64,000 bases of DNA from Adiantum capillus-veneris (GCA_014529385.2 CM043971.1:33745709-33809708), one strand, 5' to 3'; shown: positions 1 through 11,069, counted from the stretch's first letter. Notes: generated by a model from the sequence alone, not told the origin. A program made the numbers and translations.

Positions 1-615
1 ATAAATCCATCTCCTTCCCCAAGCATTGAGAAGTAAAGGCCTACACCAACAACTCTTGGCTATGGAATGCAAATCCAACCAAGAGCCAAGCTTCAATGGC
101 ATTCTTATCTCCTCTACCATGCTAATTACTAAGCTAAGCTATGCTATTAGAGTGATTATGTGAGGATAATACTTCTTTCTCATAAGATACATCTTCTTCC
201 TCTCAACCTATCCTCATTCCCTACTAGCTCTCACCATTTTTGAAGGTGTGTGAGGTCTTGGAACTGAGGCTAGGGACACTAGGTACATTTTTCAAGCATA
301 ATTTGGTGCATGAAGCTTCCATCTTCATTGTACCAACTAGTTTTGTCAAGGAACACAAAGATTGTATTGTACAAAAGTCTCCTTTGATGGGAGAGGCTAT
401 AATACAAAGCCTTTATGGAGGGGGGACCAAATCCATGTAAATCCGGTCCTCAACTGTTGTCAATTGTTCTATTTCTCTCTCGTTTCAAGTATTTTCAATG
501 CCAAATTAGCTAGGTGTAAATTGCTATGTTACTTTCTCAAATTAAGTACTCTCTATATGCTCATTAGGAACTTGTTCTTAATGAAATTCTCGCTATGTTA
601 TCAATTTCTGCTACA
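1..615 (+). mobile_element. Diverged gypsy LTR relic (G1-related)
   Basis: This stretch aligns by eye with the 3' half of the G1 LTR at about 38990-39560. Shared landmarks in the same order are 'ggctatggaatgcaaatcc', a 'gaggtcttgg' block, 'catgaagctt', 'gaacacaaagattg' and 'ggaggggggacc'. It is much more diverged than the two G1 LTRs are from each other, so it is an older or different subfamily copy. Its left end lies outside the window and no internal region follows it. It could be a solo LTR or the right end of an element. Confidence 0.75.
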
Positions 616-2656
616 CACAAGTTACTAGTGCATTAAATGTTTTAATTTGTGCATGCCAAGCAGCATGTAGAGTGCATAGCATGGTACTAGTAATCTAGCA
701 AGCTACTCTTAATATCTCTTTGTACATCCAAAACTTAATTCTAAGTCAAGTTGACTCGGGGTATAATTGAGATAGCTTATACAATCTCAAGAGTTTACAT
801 ATCATACCAAATGACTGAAACTTGTGTTTTTTTCCCTTTAGTTTCAAAAGTCATACACTCAATTAATAGTCTAGTGTATGCTATTTACAATCAATTTTTT
901 TTTTAAAGGGTGAATGAGAAATTTCATATTGACTCTTTACAGTCTCGTGCGGGATAAGAGGTCTCGAGTGCAGACACATGTGCATAGGAAGTAGTAAACA
1001 AAACATTGTTAGTTTTGTTTGATAGGGCTCGTTCTCCTATGAAGTTAGCCAAGGAAGTACAAGATAAATGATATCCAAGGAAGTACAAGGGCATAAATAA
1101 CCAAGGAAAAGGCAAGTTATATAGAGAAAGAATTTGGGAGACTCCACTAAGTTGTGGTTCTTGCAATATGCATAGCATATTTTATAAAGGTGAGACAGCA
1201 ACTTCTTTTTACTCTTCATCTAAACTATAACAAACAACTTGTCTAAGAAAGATAGTGAACTCATGACAATAAATAAGTCATTGCGATTCTCATGATGATA
1301 CCATTTCTTGTTTCGGTGAAACAAAACACAATTTTTGAAAGACAAATTCACTTAGTTGCATCCATTTCTTTATAGTGTGGTATGGGACACATATGTTGAA
1401 TATCTATGTAGTTGACATAAATTTTTGTTGGATTATTATTTTCTTTATTTTGGTTAAGCACACAAAGATCTTTGTACGATGGGTTTTTAGCTGTGTGGAT
1501 TGATTTATAGTGTGGTATGGGATACATCTGTTGAGTATCTCCGTAATTAAGCAGCAGCTTAAACTTCTAAGTAATTAGCTATCATTGATGATAATGCATC
1601 TTTTGAAGGGGTGGAGAAAATAATAGCATACTTTCCCCTCCATAGAGAGTCATAGACTAAAAAGTACTCCAGATGTTTGCACCATTTCAATCATCCAATA
1701 AAATCTTCGTATAGAAGAATAGGGGGCTCATGGTATTAATGCAAAAGGGGGGTCCCAATTGGGTGTATCAAAGGTGGAGAGAGGGCTTAAGTAGCTCATG
1801 GCCATGGCATCCTTGCGTAGGGAGTGCCTCTGGCGGCTTTGAGTGTGACGCGAGCAAAAAGTGGCGGTTTTGGGAGGCGATGGCTTGCGAGCAGGGAGAT
1901 GACATGGTGGATTAGGAAAAATATGAACCCCAAAATGGCTTTGTAAGGATCCCTGATTTTAAGGGATTAAGGTTGAAAATGTGTGTGATTTAGGAGACAA
2001 GGCCATTGAATGAGGGTCTCCTCATAGGACTTTTTTAGGTTGTCATAGGCTTTTTGTAGGTTGAAATAGAGGTTAGGGAGGGAGGATAGGTAAATTCTGT
2101 CTCTACCCAAAAGAGTGATCGTCCTTATGACAATAACTATCCTCCCCCCTTTCTTTTGCCACATCATCAAGGGCATCCATAGCCTCAACCCAAAAAGCAC
2201 ATCATCAAGGGCGTCCATAGCCTCAGAAAAAAAAAACACTTTTTCCACAACAAAACGTGCATAATCTGACAGATTTTGGAGCACAGTTGGTTACTTGTTT
2301 AGTTTGTTGTGATTGTTGTCGCCTTGGGTTTTGTTGTGGTGAAACAAGAAAATGAGTAGAACCTATTGATAGGCACCAATAATAGCTCAGCTTGGGACTT
2401 GATGAGCATTGGAAAAAAGCAAGTTGTGTCCCATAGTGCTCCATATACGACAAAGAGCTACTAAAGAGGGTAATTGAATCGAGAAAAAGGGTTGCAACTT
2501 AAGCTAATTTGGTAGTTATTTGCAGATTGCACCATTCAACCTAGTAATATCAACCATTTAGTCCCTAAATCCTGGAACCATCTTTGAGACACCCATCTTA
2601 TTCTCAATCAAGCATAGTCAATTAACACACTATAAAAAATGAACTACACTACCAAC
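616..2656. other. Non-coding AT-rich stretch
   Basis: No supportable gene. Two small duplications are visible: a block starting 'tttatagtgtggtatggga' at about 1371 and again at about 1504, and 'acatcatcaaggg' at 2161 and 2199 (period 38). Open frames here are short and carry no recognisable motif. Confidence 0.5.
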
Positions 2657-2717
2657 CTGATAATCGTGTACGAATGTCATCCAATTGTGCAAGCCGGCGG
2701 ACAATGTTTGAGTCAAG
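2657..2717 (-). other. Possible 61-nt exon of unknown gene
   Basis: On the minus strand a T-rich tract ending in TGTAG precedes a 61-nt open stretch that encodes LDSNIVRRLAQLDDIRTRLS and is followed by GTTGGT. This has the form acceptor, exon, donor. The peptide is charged and helix-like. No flanking exons could be assigned, so it may be chance or a relic of a lost gene. From here to 3604 I see no other supportable gene. Confidence 0.25.
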
Positions 2718-3604
2718 CTACAAAAAAACAATGTGAATAGTTAAACATATCATCTTGCAATGAAATGTCACAGACTGAAACTGCAAAGTATACAGTGCAC
2801 GTCATGCAGAGGTGCCATACAAAAGAATTGTGGAGAGCTGGCATTGTGGTCTCTCCAAAAATTATAAGAAACGAAATCCGTGCCCTGCCCCGTAGCATTT
2901 ATGTGCTGCACCAAGCAAACGCATAGTCATGGGGTGCTGGATACATATAACGAACCTTGTAGTGTTGTTGAGTTGAAGTCTGGCTTGTGAAATTGAAATG
3001 TCCAGTGAATATATGTCCTCCTTGTCAAACACAACACACACGTGAAGACAAATAGAAAAGATGCAGGATGTAGATTAAACTTAAAGAGAAGGCGAAGCTA
3101 ACTTTATGTTCTACATCATAGACGTATTAAACTCCTACATAGTGCAAGAAGTGCCCTCGCTTTGCATCCTAAAATCAATGAGCCAGAGCTTCATGGCCTA
3201 GTCTTTGTTGGGCATATCCCGCAATCAATGCATTTTAAGAGACGAAATTTTAGACATACATGTCAACCAAGGCAATGCCATATGCCTTCAAGGGGATTTG
3301 ACATACGGCCAAAGCACTGCAAAGATTAACCAGGCCTTTCCCTCAAGCCCCCGACTAGAAATCTCCTTGTGTCTAATTTTTCCATGTATGTGTGTTAGGG
3401 TGGTAGAAAGTGACCTCCTTGTATTGTGGGACCAGCAGTGTGCTTGGTTGGCTTTTGGCTGGAGAACAAATACAACCTTCAAGAGAATGACAATGTTTCC
3501 TTCAGCAAGGTCTTCTATGGCAAATTCGCAGTGGTGATGGAGCAAGGGGGCATCATCATGTATGCCTCCACATTGGTCCCTTGTATTACAAGGTGGTGGG
3601 CTTC

Positions 3605-4108
3605 TCATCCATAGACAAGAACAACATGACAGTCGCCTCTGTTCGCTACCCTTCTCGTTGCACGGGCATCACCTTGACATACAATAGTGAAGGGGGAGTT
3701 GTGATCTTTCAATAGAAGTGCATTAGCAGAACGACTGAAAGCTAGAACTCCTTCAACATTTATGTAGGATCCAATGACAACATTATCATTTTCTTCAGGC
3801 TCAATTAGGATAGGAACTTCTACCGTTTGCATTGCCAACAGTCTCATAGCATCAGCAGAAAAATGTATTGAACGAGCCTGCGAAGGAAATGAGTTTTGGT
3901 GATTCGACTCGAGATTAGGCCAGTTGAACATTGATTGAAATCTGATATCTTCTGTTTCAATAGCACCAGAACAGACCACTCCCATGAGTTGACCGCACAA
4001 AATATTTGATCTTTGAGAGTGCTCATCACGTTGACAAGCATCCGAAGTACGTTGACAAGAATTGTGGAGAGCCAGCAAGAGTGCTTCGGATATTTTGCAG
4101 AAATTCAA
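3605..4108 (-). CDS. Unrecognised 167-codon open frame
   Basis: A stop-free minus-strand frame of about 167 codons that starts at a TTG, not a convincing ATG, so it is more likely an open stretch than a gene. It lies directly downstream of the PPR relic on the same strand, shifted by one base from the PPR frame, so it could be the decayed continuation of that gene. However, I could not find the repeated 35-residue PPR pattern in it. No signal peptide, membrane segment or known motif is visible. Function is unknown. Confidence 0.2.
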   Translation of the reverse strand: MNFCKISEALLLALHNSCQRTSDACQRDEHSQRSNILCGQLMGVVCSGAIETEDIRFQSMFNWPNLESNHQNSFPSQARSIHFSADAMRLLAMQTVEVPILIEPEENDNVVIGSYINVEGVLAFSRSANALLLKDHNSPFTIVCQGDARATRRVANRGDCHVVLVYG

Positions 4109-4109
4109 G

Positions 4110-4365
4110 ATGTAAGCATAGCCTTCAACACCAAATCATAGGTAATTTCATTCAGAGAGACGCTCTCACTTTGCATTTGCTAAAAACAGCCTAGAGCATC
4201 CTGGTCATGACCTGTTCCACATATCATGTAACGTTCCAAGAGTCAACATCCTGTATAAGAAGCTCCTTAAGCAATTTTTGTGCTTTTTGAAGTACACCAT
4301 ATTTGGCTATCTCTGATATCCCTTCATAAGAAGAGTTGATGTTGGCTTCCAGCTCTAGTGTGTAG
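4110..4365 (-). pseudogene. PPR protein gene relic (PLS-type motifs)
   Basis: Read on the minus strand, the segment gives QKAQKLLKELLIQDVDSWNV followed, after a frame change, by ICGTGHDQDALGCF, a stop, then QMQSESVSLNEITYDLVLKA. The order 'D..SWN..I.G......AL..F..M...GV..NEIT...VLKA' is the signature of plant PLS-class pentatricopeptide-repeat proteins, which bind organellar RNA site-specifically. Only about two motifs survive; real members have many. At least two in-frame stops and one frameshift are present within 260 bases, so this is a dead fragment. The upstream part (4366-4520) has an open minus frame without clear PPR motifs. Confidence 0.6.
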
Positions 4366-5767
4366 ACCCCGTGTGAGGGAAGGGATATGGCTTTAATTTA
4401 TGCACAGGCTCTCGTACAAGTCAAATATGACACAGCTTGCCATTGTCCAGCTCGCGGCTTGAATTTGTTGATGCAGGCTTCTAATGCTACATCTAAAAGT
4501 AGTTTGGCATAGTCCATGATGCAAGATATTTTATGGACAGTCCGTTAATCTTATTGATTCCCCTTCAACGTACTTCTTTGTCTACTTGTCCCTTAGAAAA
4601 CCGTGCAAAAACTATAAGTGGAATTAAGGGAGAAAGTTGTGCAAGGACGAACATACGAGAAGCTGCATATGTAGCTATGCCAATCAACTTTGCTGCTTGG
4701 TGCTCCTTCTATTACAAGGAGAGGAGGACAAGGACGTGTGCAGCTGAGGTGGTTGTTGATGAGTTGTTACATTGTGCTCTAAATTAGCTTTCAACCCATT
4801 ATTCACAGAAAAGCATGAGTGTCCCTGGCCAAGCTCCAAGCTTCTTTCGAGAACTGCTGCTAGTGGAGAAAATCAAAGTGCTTCTGAGAGCAATTGAGAA
4901 ACGCAGACTGGTTTTTTTATATTATTCACTTGGTAGCTTTTCACGCACAATTTGTTTTTTATTTAGAGCTTCATTGCAGCGATATTTTTTAAAGATTTAA
5001 ATCTACTACCACGTGGTGGCTTCTGCGTTCACATACTGGTGAAAGAGCCTTGGGCTCACCAAGTAAAAATTAAAAAAACCTCACTTTTACTCAAAACTTC
5101 TCCCCAACCTATATGTATACCCAAAAATCAATTTTCTCTCTCAAAATCTCACTTCTAGACCTGCAAAATATCAAACTTCCGACCTTTTTTTATTTCCCTC
5201 CAAAATGACTCCCCTCTCTCTCTCTCTCTTCTCTCTGCTACGTTTCAGCACACACTCTTCCTCCTTCCCTCTCCTTGTTGCAGGTACACTCCATAGCTTT
5301 GTTGCATATCTTCCCCCCCTATAGCTCTCCACTCCATAGCCCTCCTCTCCACTTTGTGGCTCTCCTACAGATCTCCATCCCATAGCTCTTCACTCCATAG
5401 CTCACCTCTCCACTATGTGGCTCTACTGCAACTCTCCACTCTTGCTTGAGGCCAGCTTTATTCTCCTTGCCATGGAGCTAGGCGACATTAGAAATCTCCC
5501 ATCCTCAGTAAGATCATCAAGTTCGGAAATGGTTTCTCTACATGTTCGGTTGCCAAAGAACTTTGTACCCTCAATGCGTCATTACTTGCTGCACAACAAT
5601 GCCGTGGTGCAAGTCACACCAATGTGGACCTTCGGGTGCATGGTTGCCTCTACCTTAATGATCCAGCCATCAATGTGTATCCAACATTCAATAGCCTTGC
5701 TTCATTCTTACAATATGTAGATAGAGGGGAGCAAGGTCTTCTTGGATACTACTAGCAATTTAGACTA
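4366..5767. other. Non-coding stretch with CT tract and short repeats
   Basis: No supportable gene. A pure CT microsatellite lies at about 5212-5229. From about 5290 to 5445 there is a loose array of units built from 'tccactccatagc' and 'ccactatgtggctct', which resembles a decayed tandem repeat. Open frames overlapping it are products of the repeat. Confidence 0.5.
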
Positions 5768-6365
5768 TTGGAGCTCATAGCACACAATGGTCTTTGCATC
5801 AATGTTGACTTATTTTCCATACCATTAGTGGATTGCACGAAAGCATTGTTCGTGCAGAGGAGGAAGTGGAAACTCTTAATCTACACGTGGAAGAGAAGGA
5901 TGCCAAGATTGGGAAGCTTGAAGATAAGATCTTGCATCTTAAAAAGACACCCTTAGGTGCAAGGGAACGTAAGAGGAGCCTCATGCCATAGAGACTTTAA
6001 CCCCCGAAGGTGGTGCTAGAAAAAGAAGGGCCACAGCTATAAAATAAATTTTGCTACGCTCTAATCTGTGCTTTTGTGGTAATGTTTTTGTCCATTGTTG
6101 TAGGAATTTTGTGGTAATCTTTTTGCTCATTCTTGTAGGAATTGTATTCAAGAGCTGTGTGGTGGCCACATCCATGAGGATCGCATCCATTTGTTAAGTT
6201 TGTGCCTCAAGAAATATGATATCGTATCCCTTTTGTAAGCATCAAATGTAGAACTTTTAAACAATGTTGTCACAAAGGAGGTGGGGCAAAAGTTTTCAAA
6301 TCTTGTGAGCGATGTTAATGTACAGAAGACTTGTGATGGAGTTGGAATTATCACTAAGGGATACA
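5768..6365 (+). pseudogene. 5' part of decayed unknown coding locus
   Basis: This is the portion of a plus-strand locus left of copia C1. At about 5845-5957 one frame encodes a charged heptad-like segment (IVRAEEEVETLNLHVEEKDA and onward) that looks like a coiled coil. At 6072-6141 a 35-bp tandem duplication doubles a sequence ending TTGTAG, the form of an intron acceptor. From about 6142 a frame runs with one stop into the C1 insertion point (NVELLNNVVTKEVGQKFSNL is part of it). That frame stays open across the ATACA target site into 11316-11437, showing that C1 landed inside this reading frame. I do not recognise the family. Confidence 0.45.
6361..6365. repeat. Target-site duplication of C1 (left)
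   Basis: ATACA flanks C1 on the left and is repeated exactly at 11311-11315, which marks one insertion event. Confidence 0.95.
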
Positions 6366-6592
6366 TGTTGGAATTAGGGTTGCAGAGAAACACACACAGC
6401 TTGGAGAAGATGAAGGAAGCTCAAGGCACACAATAGAGAGTGTGTTACTTAGTGTGAAATGGAAAGATAGATAGCCCTAGAGTGATGGGCGTATATACAA
6501 TGCACGGGGGACAAAACCTCCTAAAGAGGGAAAAAATGCCCCGGCGGTCCTAGTGTGTTCACACACATCACTACCACATGTATATGGTAACA
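6366..6592 (-). repeat. C1 3' LTR
   Basis: 227 bp, TG...CA ends. It is the 3' LTR because the element reads leftward and the purine tract adjoins it. Confidence 0.93.
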
Positions 6593-6978
6593 AATCCCCC
6601 CTGGAATGATGCTGTGAACGAGAGCTGGTGGCACATGAGTAAAGGGAAGTGCCATGCCCTGAGGACAGGATCAATCCACAAAGGGGAGTAAGCCCAAGCT
6701 TTGCGGAAAGCTTCAAGCTTCTCACGAGACAATGCCTTTGTGAAAAGATATGCAAGGTTGTCCTGTGTTGGCACATAAGCCAAGATAATCTCTCCTGCTG
6801 AGAGCCTCTCCCTGACATAGTGGTAATGCACCTCAATGTGCTTTGTGCGAGCATGAAAAACTGGGTTCCTCGCAACTGCCAATGCGCTCTGACTATCAGT
6901 GTAGATAGTGTTGGCAGTGTCCTGTCCAACACCCAAATCAGCCATAAGGCGTCTGAGCCATACACACTCAACCGTAGC
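6571..6978 (-). pseudogene. C1 RNase H, C-terminal half only
   Basis: The frame encodes the C-terminal half of a copia RNase H: YTDSQSALAVARNPVFHART, then KHIEVHYHYVRE and the terminal VPTQDNLAYLFTKALS. The family normally has Ala-Asp at 'NLADLFTKAL'; here the Asp is Tyr. Compared with C2 (27297-27548), about 250 bp are missing at 6978, including the segment around the SSCEAEY motif. A short 'gcc' microhomology sits at the junction, so this is a simple deletion. The remaining protein could not be catalytic. The frame then runs past the normal end into the LTR. Confidence 0.85.
6593..6604 (-). promoter_or_regulatory. C1 polypurine tract
   Basis: Minus-strand CCAGGGGGGATT directly abuts the 3' LTR, the expected place for the plus-strand DNA primer of reverse transcription. 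Confidence 0.85.
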
Positions 6979-7020
6979 CTACCAATGCTTAGACCCTGGG
7001 CTATGCATAAATCTGCTGAC

Positions 7021-7917
7021 CTATGAGACTGCAAACTGAATATCCGGCCTCGTGTTGCATACATAAATGAGGCAGCCAACAGCAGTTTGGTAAAGAGTGA
7101 CATCAGCAGGATCACTAGCATCATGTAGACTCAACTTCAAACCTGTTTCCATGGGAGTGGCAATAGGTTTGCAATCCTCAAGTCCAAACTTACATAGCAA
7201 TGTCTCTATGTAACTTTTCTGACACAAGGCAATACCACCATCACACTGCTTAAACTGTATACCCAAATAATGATGCAACAGCCCCAAATCTTTCATCTTG
7301 AAAGTAGCATTCAAATTAGCCTTAAATTCAGCAATATGTCTCTCATTTGGTCCAGTGATCAGCAAATCATCAACATAAAGAACCACAATGAGAAGTACAT
7401 CACCCACACACTTTACATACAATGTGCTTTCTGTTGGACTGTTACGAAAGCCTTGTTTGACCAAATGAGTGTCAGCTTTCTCATACCAAGCACGAGCAGA
7501 TTGCTTCAACCCATACAAAGCCTTGTTACATTTGCACACTTTGTCCTCTTGTCCTTTTATGACAAAACCGTGAGGCTGCGTTACATAAACTTCCTCAAAT
7601 ATGTCACCATTCAAGAAAGCAGTAAAAATGTCTGATTAATGCACATCCCAACCAAAATGAGCTGCCAATGCACATAGAAAATGCACAGTAGTCATACGAC
7701 AAGTGGGAGCAAAATTCTCTTCATAATCTATGCCTTTTTGCTGTGCATAACCCTTTGCAACAAGTCGAGCCTTATGGCGATCGATCTCACCATCCGGCTT
7801 GCATTTCAACTTGTAAACCCACTTTGTACCAATGGCCTTTTTGCCAGGAGGCAAATCACATAAAGTCCATGTGTCATTTTCTATAAGTGCGTCATATTCT
7901 GATTGCATGGGAGCCAT
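7021..7917 (-). pseudogene. C1 reverse transcriptase
   Basis: Two frames make up a copia RT. 7917-7636 encodes WTLCDLPPGKKAIGTKWVYK and HKARLVAKGYAQ...DYEENFAP, the N-terminal fingers. A TAA replaces a Gln codon just before SDI. 7614-7021 encodes NGDIFEEVYV, KALYGLKQSARAWYEK and the catalytic VVLYVDDLLITG box, then KDLGLLHHYLGI and GCLIYVCNTRPDI. The YVDD catalytic pair is intact. In the family this polymerase copies element RNA into cDNA in a virus-like particle. The stop and the adjoining RNase H deletion inactivate it. Confidence 0.93.
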
Positions 7918-7923
7918 CCAATT

Positions 7924-9720
7924 TTATGAATTTTCTGAATTCTGTGCTTCATCAAAAGACAAAGGCTCCTCAACATCATGTAAGCTAGACACAGCCAAAG
8001 CATAACAATCTGATGCATAAGATGCATGGCGAGAGCCTGAACGAGTACGACTAGACAAAGGTGCATCCAATTTACTGTCACGCAAAGTGTGCACCAGCCA
8101 TTTTGGCATACCTCTAGCCTGCTCATTTTCAGCCCTTTCCTCATCAAGTACATCATGTACATCTGCATCAGTAATAGGCTGATCTAGAACATTTTCAGAA
8201 ACCCCCATAGGCTGTACATTTTCCTCATTGGAACTTACATTCGTATTTCCACCACTGAAAAGAGGCAACAAAGTGTCATAAATGTCCTGTGAGCTTACAT
8301 TACTGTCTCTAGTACATGACAGCAAGGGCTGAACAAAATCTTCCACAAACACTACATCCCGTGAAACCATAATACGCTTTGTTTCTGGATGATATAACCT
8401 GTAACCTTTGCTTTCAGCACTATAACCAACAAAAATACATTTCACAGCCTTATCATCCAATTTTCTGCGCTGCACTTGTGGCACCAAAGCATATGCCAAA
8501 CAGCCAAAAACACGCATGTGCTCAATAGAAGGTTTTCTATCATACCATGCTTCATATGGAGTAATAGACTGCAAAGCTTTCGTAGGACACCTGTTAACTA
8601 CATAAGTGGCACACATAATGGCCTCAAGCCAAAAAGAATGCGGCAAAGCTTGACTTTTGACCATACATCGTGCCATTTTCGTCAGTGACCTGTTTTTCCT
8701 CTCAGCAACACCATTTTGCTGAGGTGTATAAGGCACTGTACATTGGTGTTTTATCCCACGACTAGCCAGAAATGCATTAAATTCATGAGACATATACTCC
8801 CCCCCTCAATCGGAACGGAGGGTGCACATAGTACATTTCGAGACATTTTCAGCCATAGCCAGAAATTGTTTGAAGCACATAAAAACTTCGGACTTCGCTT
8901 TAAGCGGAAATACCCATGCATGCTTGGAGTAATCATCAATGAAAGTCACGAAGTACAGGTAATTTCCCAAGGACAAAGTTTGCATGGGCCCACAAACATC
9001 ACTATGCACAAGCTGCAACCTGCATGTGGCCCGAACTGAACCATCCTTTGGAAATTTAGAACGCTGCATCTTACCCAAAATATAGCCTTCACAAACATGT
9101 TTGACAGGTGCTTCAAGAGGCGGCAAAGAAGCAACCATATTAGATTTTTGCAAACGCAGCAAACTGGCAAAATTCAGATGACCAAAACGTGCATGCCAAA
9201 GTTTTGCATCTGAAATAGCCCTTGAATCTGCAACAGCATTTGCAAAATTTTGTCCACACTTGTCATACAAAGTGAGCTTATACAGCCCACGGCACAAAAG
9301 GTCAGATGCAACAATTTCATCACCAAAACTGAGATCATGAACTGTACATCTGTCATCCACAAATTTGACTACAAGTCCAAGTCTAGCAAGTGCGGATACA
9401 GACAATAGATTCTTCTTGATCCCAGGTACATAAAGTGCATCAACAAGTGTGAAGGAACTGCCATTAGCAGCAGTGAGCACAATCTTTCCAACTCCTTGAA
9501 CTGGATAAGAGGCGTTGTTGGCACAAGTGACCGAATTCCCATGAGGGACAGACTCAAGAGAGGTAAAAAAATTCACGATGTGAGGTAATGTGCTTTGTAG
9601 CACCACTGTCGAAATACCACACATGTGAATCTGCAGCAACTGACAAGCATGCATCATGGACAGCATGATTGTAAGTGCACTTTGCGCTAAACGCCCATTC
9701 TGCATCAACATCAGCAACAC
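7924..9720 (-). pseudogene. C1 protease end and integrase
   Basis: Frame 9720-8806 holds the C-terminal part of protease (GVGKIVLTAANG, DALYVPGIKKNLLSVSALAR), then GAG-pre-integrase LWHARFGHLNFASLLRLQ and the zinc-binding end CEGYILGKMQRSKF. C2 has CEGCILGK at the same place, so a zinc-ligand Cys has become Tyr. The core continues with HSDVCGPMQTLSLGNYLYFV and DDYSKHAWVFPLKA. A TGA then interrupts LRSD*GGEYM, where an Arg CGA codon is expected. Frame 8793-7924 continues with YMSHEFNAFLASRGIKHQ, PYTPQQNGVAERKNR and the core Glu, followed by a long acidic linker to RT. C2 carries the same TGA. Confidence 0.93.
8444..9032 (-). repeat. 589-bp tract identical to C2
   Basis: This stretch matches 29005-29593 base for base as far as I can read it, including a shared nonsense codon. 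Sequence on both sides differs at several percent between the two elements. The tract covers the middle of integrase. Confidence 0.85.
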
Positions 9721-10717
9721 AGTCTCCTTTCACAGAAGACTCAACAATGGCTGCATTTGTAGTGGACCCAGCATTTGAAGTGGAACCACCCTCTTTTTTC
9801 TTAGCCTCTTTGGCCTTCAACTTAGGACACGACTTGATCAAGTGATCATTGGCTTTACAATAATGGCAATGCATCTTCTTTTTGCCCTTATCACCAGAAT
9901 TTCCAGACGAAGTGCTGCCAACAGAAGCATTATGAACAAAATTTTTTCCACTCGCAGCAGAACCATAAGAAGTGGCTGCATTACTGTTACCACCCTTTCT
10001 TTGAGAAGCAATAAAATCCTGTTCAACTGCACGCTGCCTAGTCCTATTTTTTATGGAAAGTGACTCTTGAAACAGCAATGTGCATAATGCATCAAACTTG
10101 ACAACTTCAGGATTTCCTTGGGTCATAAGTCTCCAAGTACTAGCAAAAGTCTGGTAGGAATCTGGTAAGGCATCAAGAACAGTCTGCACAAGGGAACTAT
10201 CTGAAATGACTTCACCTGCAGAAATAAGTTGCTCATTGATATCCTTGACACTAGCAAGGAAAGTTTCCATATCATCTTCCTCATGCATAATCTTCGACTC
10301 CAGCTCTTTACGCAGCAAAGCAATTTTAGCCTCATTGCGGCTTGCATAAAGACCTGCTAAAATATTCCAAGCCTGTTTTGCAGATTTTGTTGAACGGATG
10401 TGAGGAACAATGGTGCGCTTCACAGACAATGCAATCAATGCATGAGCCTGCGCATCCTTAACATCCCAACGAGCTTGTTCTGCCGTAGGCAACACAACTC
10501 TAACAGCTGCAATCCTTGCAGCAAGACCTGCAACATCCTCAACATCGCCTACATCCTCAGAACCGGGACGTACATCAATGCCCTGCACAATGTTCCAGAC
10601 ACCCTTTGACACAAGAACATGTTGCATCATATAAGCCCACATAGGGTAGTTGTCCCCATCCAACCTGTCCTTAGTAGCAAACATCTTGAACACATCTGTG
10701 TTGTTGTTGTCAGCCAT
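9554..10717 (-). CDS. C1 gag plus protease active site
   Basis: An open frame of 387 codons starting at a true ATG (MADNNNTDVFKMFATKDRLD) about 370 bp inside the 5' LTR. The N-terminal part has the copia gag pattern DGDNYPMWAYMMQHVL and the LRKELESKIMHEEDDMETFL helix region. A CCHC zinc knuckle follows at about residue 290 (CHYCKANDHLIKSC), which in the family binds element RNA. The frame continues into the aspartic protease with WYFDSGATKHIT at the C-terminus and is then lost by a frameshift near 9560. Gag forms the cytoplasmic virus-like particle. This is the best preserved coding unit of C1, but the following pol is broken. Confidence 0.93.
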   Translation of the reverse strand: MADNNNTDVFKMFATKDRLDGDNYPMWAYMMQHVLVSKGVWNIVQGIDVRPGSEDVGDVEDVAGLAARIAAVRVVLPTAEQARWDVKDAQAHALIALSVKRTIVPHIRSTKSAKQAWNILAGLYASRNEAKIALLRKELESKIMHEEDDMETFLASVKDINEQLISAGEVISDSSLVQTVLDALPDSYQTFASTWRLMTQGNPEVVKFDALCTLLFQESLSIKNRTRQRAVEQDFIASQRKGGNSNAATSYGSAASGKNFVHNASVGSTSSGNSGDKGKKKMHCHYCKANDHLIKSCPKLKAKEAKKKEGGSTSNAGSTTNAAIVESSVKGDCVADVDAEWAFSAKCTYNHAVHDACLSVAADSHVWYFDSGATKHITSHREFFYLS

Positions 10718-11069
10718 GGTAAATGCTACACCTGATGTGAAAACTGCCCGAAAATAGGAAAAACGGAGCGGGAAAAACCTGTGCTATATAGCACAAACCG
10801 TAGAAGACTATAAGGCACCTGTTATGCAGAAAACGGCACTGACAGAAATTTTGCACAAAATGACGAAATATCATGTGCAATACTAGTAGCCTGTAGTGGA
10901 AACGGAGGCCGAAATGAGCCCAAATCAGAATTCTGAGCAGACCTAGCTCTTCGAGCTATCCCAAAAATTTTATTGACCTGCGAACGCTCGCCAAAGCTCA
11001 TTGAAATCGGAGAAAGTGAGCAGGCGTGTGCTGGAGCAGTTGGCGACTAAGCCCGGGAGGACGTGACCT

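Noticed and set aside
3288-3614. Overlapping frames on both strands near 3.3-3.6 kb
   Set aside because: Short, no motif, no clear start or splice sites; not supportable as a gene.
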